Shown here one piece after another: positions 55,901 through 64,000 of a DNA stretch of 64,000 nucleotides; within the stretch, counting starts at the first letter, position 1, and each line of letters opens with the position of its first letter. The position numbers and the translations under genes were made by a program. Source of the DNA: Chlorokybus atmophyticus (lineage: Eukaryota > Streptophyta > Chlorokybophyceae > Chlorokybales > Chlorokybaceae); contig RHPI01001311.1 of the NCBI GenBank assembly GCA_009103225.1, forward strand, positions 62,001 through 126,000. Direction: 5' to 3'. The notes under the pieces are model-generated. The model did no database searches and was not told the DNA's origin. It worked only from the letters and a program-made list of their open reading frames with translations.

Positions 55901-58900
55901 GGGTATATCAAGCTGCTTGGGTGGGGGGGTGGAGGTGATATCGAGACTGCCCAGCTGATGGCGGCGCTGACATTGGTCGCGGGGGTGGATATCGTGGCTT
56001 TGCCGGAAGCGTTTGTGTTCGGGTCGGCGGATTGTAGTGGTTGCGCGGATTTCTTTGAGAGGGAAAAGCTGTATGCTCTCATTGCGCCGCCCGTGGAGAG
56101 AGATATCGCTGCCATTGAGGAGTGTACAGCTCAACCTGGTGGTGATATCGCTGGTGTGGAGTCGATATCACCACCCGAGGAGAGTTATAGCACCAGCGTG
56201 CCTCCTGATGCAGCTGATATCCATCCCAGCTATGATATACTGACTGTGGACACGCCTGGTGTTGGCGCTGACACAACATACCCGACACCAAACCAAACAA
56301 CGACAACAATTACAGCAGGTGAAGTTGGTGTTGCGCAAGAGGAGTATCTGTCATCCCCTGCATTGGCGGAAGCGCTCGAGACGCAGTGGAATGATGGCAG
56401 CGTGGACGGGTACAACGCTGAGGAGGCGTACGCTTACACCAATGAGTACGCGGAGCCAACAGCCACGCAAGCATACACGCAAGAGGAGACACCACTGTAC
56501 ACACAGGAGGAGACACAAGTGTACACACAGGAGTATGCTGAAAGCCCGCAGGCGTCCCCGCAAGCGTCCACACAAGAGTCCATACAAGGGTCCATGCAGG
56601 AGCATGCACAGGAGCCCACACAAGAGTACACGCAAGAGTACACACAAGGACTCAGTCCAGATTATGAGCCTGCACAAGAGTACACGCAACAAGTGTACAC
56701 ACAACAAGACTACACGGAACAAGAGTACATGCAAGAGCAGCAGTCCACTTCATATGCACAACTGCAAGCAGAAGCAGGAGCAGGAGCAATGCTGGCTGTG
56801 GCGTCTTCTTCGGTTGCATTGGCTTCCTCAGTGATGGATGCAATTGAAGCAGAGCGAGAAGCCAAAGCGGAAGTGGAAGCTGCACAGGCTCGGACCGAGG
56901 CAGTGGCATTGGAGGAAGCCAGACTGCGAGCAAAAGTTGAAGCTGAAGCGCAAGCGCAAGCGCACGTTGAGGCAGAAGCTGGACGCGGAGCTGAAGCTGA
57001 AGCACAGGCCGAGGCGAGGGCTGAGGAAGAGAGGGCTATGCTGGAAGCCAGAATCAGAGTGGAAGCCGAAAAACGGGCTCGTGCAGAGGCCGAAGCCAAA
57101 CTCAAAGCCGAAGCCGAAGCCGAAGCCACAGCCAAAAGCCATGCTGAAGCCGAAGCCATTCTAAGAGCGGAAGCAGAGGGAAGCGCTTGCGCACAAGCTG
57201 ATGCAGAAGCTAAATCCAAAGCTGAAGTTGAAGCTGAAGCTAAAGTTGAGCAAGCGAGGATGGGTGCCAAGGCAGAGCAGGCGGCTTTGGCTTCAGCAGC
57301 CACGAGCGCAGCACTGGCGGCTGCGCTCGTGGCTGAGGCGGATGCAGAGGTAGCAGCGATATCACTCGTAGCCAACATCATCTCAACAGAGGCAGAGGGC
57401 AAAGGAGTTATTGCTATTGCCACCACCGCTGTCGGCGTTGAAGCAGAAGAGCCTCACACTGGCCAACCTGTCGCACTGGATGCCACGCCACACTCTGTCA
57501 CCCCTGCACCAGGCAACAACGACAACAACAACAACCCGCGGTACTCGCCCTCGCCTTATTGGGAGACAGAAGCACCCGAAGCGGCTGTCGACGAGCCGCA
57601 AGGACTCGAAGGCCCAGTGACGTCTCAGACGCCGGTTGTCACGCAGCCCTCGCCCTCGCCCTCGCCCTCGCCCTCGCCCTCAGTCCATCAACAGATAGAA
57701 AGAGTGAAAGAAGAGAGCACATCTGGTGGACCTGAGGGATCGGCGAGAGTGCAGACACCAGTTGTCACGCAGGAGGTAGCAGTCACGCCAGCTCCAACGC
57801 AGAGAGCAGAGAGCAGAGTAGCAGAAGTGGCTGCTACGCAGGAAGCCAATGTAGAAGCGGGTTCAGATGCAAGAGAACAACAAGGTTCTGGTAGCGATGT
57901 CGCAGCCACTTCTGCTTCTTATGGTCAGTGGGAGGAGCGGGTGGCAGGGACTTCTAGCCGACCAAGTAGCGGATCTCAAGCGCATGTGGAGGTGGGGTCC
58001 GCTTCAACAGCAGCATCAGAGGAAGGAACTGTTCGCTACATAGCTGCAGCCGAGCCACAACTCGAAACAGCTGATCTTGTTGCTGTTGACACAATCCCAA
58101 CATCACAAGCACCATCGAGAGCAGATCTTGTTGAGCGCAGAAGCAGTCTGCATGAGGAAGGGCAAGCGAGTGCGGATCCACCAGTTGTTGCACCAATTCT
58201 TGACACGAGACCAACGTTATCACCGGCGAGAGCCGAGCGTGTTGAGAGCAGAAGCAGTCTGCGTGGGGACTCGAGAGCGGGTGCGGGTCCACAAGTCGTG
58301 ACCAGTGTTGGAGTTGATGCACCTGTTGTTGACACGATGTCAACAATATCAACAGCAAGGGCAGAACTTGTTGAGAGCAGAAGCAGTGTGCATGAAGAAG
58401 CGCAAGCGGGTGCGGGTCCACCAATCGCACCTGTTGTTGGAGTTGTTGACACAATGCCAACACTATCTCCGGCGAGGGCAGGGCTTGTCGAGAGCAGAAG
58501 CAATCTACATGAGGAAGCGCAAGCGCAAGCGGGTCCACAAGAGGACGCCAATGTTGAAGTTGTTGCACCTGCACAAGAAGCTGTGCAGCAGGAAGTGCCA
58601 ACCACTGCAGCGATTTTGCAAACAGAAGCGGCTTCAGGTCAAGTGAAGGAGGCTGGACAGGTGATTGCAGAGCAGGCCATGAGAAGGGAAGAAGAAGCAA
58701 GTGCAGCAGCCAGCACAAGCGGAGTCGAAGCCAAGGCAGAAGCTACGATGGAGCCTCAGGAGGAAGCCAGGCGGATGGTGGAGGAACAGGCCAGCAGGGA
58801 AGAAGAAGCCAGACTGCAAGCAGAGGCGGGAGCAGAGGCTAAGGCGAGCGCCGAGGAGGAAGCGAGGGTGCGTGCAGATGCGGAAGCTCAAGCGCGAGCA

Positions 58901-61066
58901 GCGGAGGAAGACAAACTGCGTGCCGAGGCTGAAGCAGTAGCCAAAGCCGAAGCGGCTGCGGAAAAGGCTAGGCAAGAACAGGCTCTCGCGTTGGAAAGGG
59001 CGAAAGTTGAAACAGAAGCCAGACTTGCAGCAGAAGCACAAGCCAGAGCAAAGGCAGAGGTAGAGGCTGCTGCAGCCAGAGAAGCCGAGGCCGAGGCTGC
59101 AGCAAGAGCCAAGGCTGAGAAGGAGGCCAGGGCACTTGAGGAAGCCGCAGCCAAGGCTGAGGTAGAAGCCAAAGCCAAGGCCGATGCTGAGGCACGCACG
59201 GCTGCAGAGAGAGCCGAAGCGGCCGAAGAAGCCAGACTACTGCAGGAGGCCAAGGCAGCTGCCGCTGCTGCTGAGGCAGAAGCCAAGGCAGTTGCTGAGA
59301 AGGCTGCAAAGGAGGAGGCTGAGGCGAGAGCCAATGCACAAGCTCAAGCGGAAGCACGCAGGAGAGATGAAGCCAAAGCTGCAGAAGCACTGCCACCCAT
59401 ATTCAACACACCTGTAGCAAGAGCTCCCTCTGCAGGACTCCCTTCAGTTATTGAGACCGAGGCCACCATTAACGCTACCAACGTGGCTTCTGATGTAGCT
59501 TCCAGTGTAGCTTCTGGAGCCATTGATAAGGGTGAAGCCAGGTTGGAGCAGCGAGAAGCTGAGCTTCAGGCCATTGCAGAAGCAGCTTCTCATCTGGCTG
59601 ACGGGGAAGAAGCTCAACTGCAAGCTCTCGAAAGCCAACTCGAAGAGAGGGCGAAGCTGGCTGCTCAGCTTTCAGAAATGGCTTTAGTAGCCGAAAAGCC
59701 AGAGATTGTAGCCAACACGCAGCACGCGGAGCTGGACGCGAGGCTGGCGGAAGCCATAACCGCGCAGCGAAAAGCCGTCGAGGAAGCCAGAGCCGCGGAA
59801 GCCAAGATGGCCACCCGTATCGAGCGCGTGGCGGAGATATCGACGGCCTCTCCCGCAGATATCGACAGTCTAACTGCTCTCAGGGCTGAAGAAAGTATCA
59901 GGCAATTGCGCGAACAGCTCGAAGCTGAGAGAAGAAACGCAGAAGAGAAGCTACTTGCGGACAAGCGGGCACTTGAGGAACTGATGCGACAACAACGCGA
60001 GGCTATGGAAGCCGACCGGAAGGTGCAACAAGCTGCGTGTGCTCTGCATTGCTGCAAGTATTCTGCGCATACTTGTCCACAAACACGCGCGCGCGCGCAT
60101 GCACACGGATGCCTCCCCCCCCCCACCCGCCGTCCTTGCACAAGCACACGCACATGCACACACATGGGTGCAAACCCGCACATGCGCACGCACGCGCACA
60201 TGCGCTCGAACTGACACACGCGCGCCCTCACGCTCACCACACAGGCATGCACACGTGCACAGAAGCTTGCTTCAGAGGTGTATCCACGCTTGTATCATCT
60301 GTTTACCATGCTCAATATCGCTTAATCTGACTGTGTGCGTACGTGTGCGTGTGTCTCTCAGGCAATGGAGGATCTCCTTGCGCGCGAGCGCAGAGAGATG
60401 GAAGAGAAGCTCGAGCGCAAGAAAGCCAAGAAGGCCGCCATGCAGGCAGAAAAGCAATCCCTCGAAGCCCGTATCGCCGAGACACTCGACCTGTTCAGAC
60501 AACAGATGCTCACACAAACCACACCCAACAACAACAATACGCAGCACAACAACAACAACAACAACAACCAACTCAACCGCATGTCCTCGGGAGGTCCATC
60601 CATGCTATCAATGCTTTCAGGCGCGCCCTCTTTCACGCTACCTGTGGCCAACAACCACAACAACAACATGTACACCGACAACAACAACAACAACAACAAC
60701 ATCAACTCCAACTCCAACAATAACAACAACAACATACACAATGTTGGGGGTGGTGATGATGCACCCACCGAGGAGGAAGTGTTGGAATACGCTGTCTACT
60801 TGGGTATGGACCCGAAAGAAGACAAAGAGCTGTTGTACATTGCAGAGTGGGCTTTAACTGCACCTTTACCCGATGGTTGGACCGAACATTTAGACGCGCA
60901 AGGCAACGAGTTTTATTACAACTCTATGACGGGCGTGTCCACGTATGAGCACCCGCTTGATGAGCAGTATCGGTCTTATTACAGACAAGTCAAGCAGCAG
61001 CAAGCGCAGAAAGCACACAACCACAACATCAGGAGCCAGATACTGCATGATGATGAGGAGGAGTGA
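52955..61066 (+). CDS. Giant coiled-coil protein with C-terminal CEP164-like WW module
   Basis: Six exons: 52955-53050, 53403-53821, 54090-54989, 55190-55406, 55619-60022, 60362-61066; 2246 residues, phases consistent. The first exon is the least certain. About 545-705 holds a globular block (VLFDFERCSLPSLLS, GVGIVSHS, IVALPEAF) faintly like DUF4347. About 825-920 is a YTQE/TQE repeat. About 949-1122 and 1545-1802 are very Ala/Glu-rich heptad-like helices (EAEAEA), with four ~40-residue repeats (LVESRSS, VDTMPTLSP) at about 1374-1525. More coiled coil runs to ~2062, then Asn-rich stretches. About 2147-2222 matches the CEP164 N-terminal module: PTEEEVLEYAVYLGMDP, LPDGWTEH, EFYYNSMTG, YEHPLDEQYRSYYR; the second WW Trp is Tyr. 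CEP164 is a distal-appendage protein of basal bodies, so a basal-body or flagellar role is likely by inference. Confidence 0.8.
58105..58540 (+). repeat. Four in-frame coding repeats of ~105-130 bp
   Basis: Each unit encodes ARA-LVESRSS-HEEAQA-GP-V-DTMPTLSP with small differences, within the giant WW protein. Unequal units (about 35-43 codons) suggest tandem duplication followed by drift. Confidence 0.8.
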
Positions 61067-63199
61067 GTATCATGTGTTGAGTTGTGTGTGGGAGAAGGAG
61101 GAGGAGCCAACATGGCCAGCAGCGTGTTGGGGAGTGAGCGCAAAGATGGCGTGGCGTTGCCATGTTGGCGTTTCTAAGTTTTGTAGAGGTGAGAGTTGTG
61201 TGTGACGTTGTGTCAAGGGAGAGTGTGTATGTCATGTGAATGGAACTGCACAAGTTGCGATGCAAACTGAAGTGCGTTGTGCTGTTCTGTGCAGGGCTTG
61301 TTACGGAGCGAATGTAGCTGCCTCTGAGTTGCGTTGTGTCGTGTCGTGTTGTGTGGTGTACATGTGAACATGTGGCAGTGAGCTTGCGCTGAGGCTCCCA
61401 TGTTGTAGTGCGCACGTGCGCGTATGTGTATAGGTCCTATACATGCGTTTGTAATGCCTTTGCTCTGCATGTGTCGTGTCCATAGTGGAGATGCATGCAG
61501 AACACGTGTAGATCAGATGTCTCATGCGTATAGTGAGTTTTGGTCATCAAAGGCATGATATTTCCATATTGTTCAGACATGCGCTTGCCTATTATACATG
61601 CGGTCAAGACAAGGTGTATGTTATGCGGTGAGGTTTGTACAACTGAGATGGATTGCGCTTGAAGCTATCAGTACCAACAACTCTTTGTGCTATGGTGTTG
61701 TATACATTGCCAGGTTCTGAACCGGACAACACAGGCTGTTAGCACACGCGCGCACATACACACGCACCAGCGGTAGTTGATACTAGGTGAAAGTCGATCA
61801 CAACGATTGGTATTGTCTACGAGAAGCTTCATTCACAACATGCATATGTACTACATGTAGTACATATCCCAAAGCTCGTTCAACACGCAACATGTATGCA
61901 GGCTTGTTATTATTGAGTTGACACGGTATACACGATTCAAACTCAAAACTCAGCATCGCTACATATATGCACAAACCTGCATAGGTCATAAAGATTGATG
62001 CGTGCATTCATCTATGCATGTATGAACCCTAAATGCTAAACATGATGCATAATGTTGAGCATAGGCCACTTTTCCAAACCATCGCATTAACCATCCAGAA
62101 TTGACAATTCGTAACAATCGGACATTTCCATGTGTGCAAATATAGCAAATGATGACTGCAATTTCATAAACCTATCTTTTTACAATGTTGTATTGTACAG
62201 TGTACAACAATCAACTCACTAAATGCCAATACATAAGTTTAATGATGTACTTATAATACATTACGCTAACCTCCTTAATAATCAAGTACAATATGGTACT
62301 TATGAGAGTACATATATACTCATATATATAAGCCACATACGTTACACTGATGTATATGTGACAATATCGGATGCGAGCTATATGTTTATCGAATGCCCAT
62401 CAATAAACATTAAGAAGATAAAGCAGGGTGTGCTACTGGCTAAATGATAATCATAAGCGAACGTGTGAAACATTGTCATGAGTTTCAATCATATATAAAG
62501 ACAAGAGTTCAACGCTTGTTATTGTACGCATCGTCATAAATGGTTCATCATGACTTTCATGGCATATCGCGTACAATGCATCGTAATTTGCGATGGGACA
62601 TTGTATCCGGGATGGTTTTGTAGCTATGATGATTAAAGCCCTTCACGCAAGGCTTTTTGTTATATGTTGTCATCCGGTTGTCATTATCACCAATGTTTGT
62701 ATAAATGTATGCCATTCCGCGGTATACGAGCGTATGTGTGCGGATTCACAACGCATGATCGAAATCCATAAACATACTACTTCTTAAGCATATAGTTTGT
62801 ACATTGCAATGGATGGATGTTAAAACTGACACAATGGGTGGTAAATTGCGCGCATTGTCATTTGCTTACTGCAAACAATGTTTGCGCTATTCCAAGTGTT
62901 GTACATTATACATCTGAAAAAATACTACAATGTATGCTGTAACGCTAAGCTCGCATACTTGGATTGTGCCATTATTGATAGCTGCCTGCTGAAAATTGCA
63001 CGCTGAGGTAATAGTGATGAAGTAAATATATATCACTTGAGAGGCCATTTATGTTAAACCGGCAATCTATACTTCTATACTATTTTCTCAATATAGCATA
63101 GTGACCATGCATTTGTTGTTTGACTGACACCACTAGCTAAACGAGTGTATGAAAGATGCAACACGCATGGCGCACATGGTGTTATACAGAGCATGTAGC

Positions 63200-63200
<1 letters not shown>
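61067..63200. other. Intergenic region downstream of the giant gene
   Basis: No gene supported. AT-rich, with short frames only. It contains a 24-bp perfect palindrome at 61844-61867 and a CA/GT patch near 61740. Confidence 0.5.
61844..61867. repeat. 24-bp perfect palindrome
   Basis: ATATGTACTACA at 61844-61855 is followed directly by its exact reverse complement with no spacer. Palindromes this long are rare by chance; purpose unknown. Confidence 0.9.
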
Positions 63201-63270
<70 letters not shown>

Positions 63271-63380
63271 NNNNNNNNNNNNNNNNNNNNNNNNNNNNNN
63301 NNNNNNNNNNNNNNNNNNNNNNNNNNNNNNNNNNNNNNNNNNNNNNNNNNNNNNNNNNNNNNNNNNNNNNNNNNNNNNNN

Positions 63381-63442
<62 letters not shown>
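63201..63442. repeat. (TC)n microsatellite with assembly gap
   Basis: TC repeat on both sides of Ns at 63271-63380; true length unknown. The remaining 63443-64000 shows no supported gene and ends in a G-run. Confidence 0.95.
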
Positions 63443-63445
<3 letters not shown>

Positions 63446-64000
63446 CTCGCTCTCCCCCCGAGGGAGATAGAGAGAGAGGCTCCCCGCCCCTCTTCCCCTT
63501 CTCCTCACCCCCTCACCATGTGGGGTGACCCTCTCCCTCACGAGTGCATGCATATTCGAACCACCACGGAGCACCCACGTACCGCATTGGTCACTCCCCT
63601 GGGCTTTTTGAAGATGGCGTTGACCACGACGCAAGGTGAACCACTTCAGCGAAAGTCACACATTGACGTTAACCACTATGTTCAGGGTCATACGCGCGTG
63701 CACACATGTTGTTACTATAACGCCAGCCGGGCCGGCCTACTGCGTGTCAACTGTGCGGACATGGCGATGGATTCCCACACACATTCAATAGATGACGCAC
63801 GTTCTTCGAACAGCTACTCCATCTCAGCCTGCAGGCAAGTGTGACAATATCACCCAGGGGCTATGTGCGGTTGCTATGCATGAACTACTGCTTGGCACAT
63901 CCGAGCCTGTCCACACACACACACGCATGCGTACGCGCGTGCACATGTACGAGTGCACAATACAACACAACACTCACCTGTGAATGGGGGTAGGGGGGGG

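Noticed and set aside
56710-57426. Minus-strand ORF of 238 Ala/Ser-rich codons
   Set aside because: Shadow of the Ala/Glu-rich coiled coil in the giant plus-strand gene, which has splice-consistent exons.
63156-63844. Long Ser-Leu (or Arg-Glu) repeat protein frame
   Set aside because: It is a TC microsatellite with an N gap read in all frames; no start context, splice support or domain.

Overview
The window is nuclear DNA from a eukaryote, most likely a flagellate green alga (prasinophyte or early streptophyte grade). I cannot name the species. The reasons are: a nuclear gene for the photosystem I subunit PsaK with a plastid transit peptide; a very long coiled-coil protein carrying a CEP164-type WW module typical of centriole/cilium proteins; a SWEET sugar transporter; short GT-AG introns whose exon phases close exactly; and chromovirus, copia, CACTA-like and tRNA-SINE elements. 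Two stretches of Ns (44155-44289, 63271-63380) are assembly gaps inside simple repeats. || Layout. 0.4-4.5 kb: an 11-exon gene fusing a TRAFAC-type GTPase to a MACPF (perforin-like) domain, 5' end not found. 4.5-7.0 kb: intergenic, with three foldback hairpins. 7.0-41.8 kb: one old Ty3/gypsy-like retroelement (element A, + strand) split by four later insertions: a CACTA-like DNA element (D, 9.6-11.5 kb), a young chromodomain gypsy element (B, 13.1-19.2 kb), a second member of A's own family in opposite orientation (C, 19.5-30.5 kb) and a copia element (E, 34.8-39.7 kb). Each insertion has a matching target-site duplication, and removing all four gives a 10.9-kb element co-linear with C (11.0 kb). 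41.8-45.2 kb: tRNA-derived SINEs, a relic of the A/C family, a doubtful small ORF and a gap. 45.3-61.1 kb: four host genes (DsbA-like thioredoxin-fold protein on -, psaK on +, SWEET on -, giant WW/coiled-coil protein on +). 61.1-64.0 kb: no gene seen. || The main discovery is the A/C retroelement family. It encodes gag with two zinc knuckles, an aspartic protease, a C5-cytosine DNA methyltransferase domain between protease and reverse transcriptase, RT-RNase H, a DDE integrase, and a PHD finger at the integrase C-terminus. It does not end in ordinary LTRs: both copies have the order A1 - internal - B1 - A2 - B2 (split direct repeats). That topology is known from tyrosine-recombinase retroelements, yet these copies have a DDE integrase, TG...CA ends and 4-bp target duplications. 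The internal B1/A2 joint is a near-palindrome with a 2-bp spacer, like the joined ends of a two-LTR circle. || All exon boundaries are my own hand reading. Family calls rest on motifs recognised by eye, without database searches.
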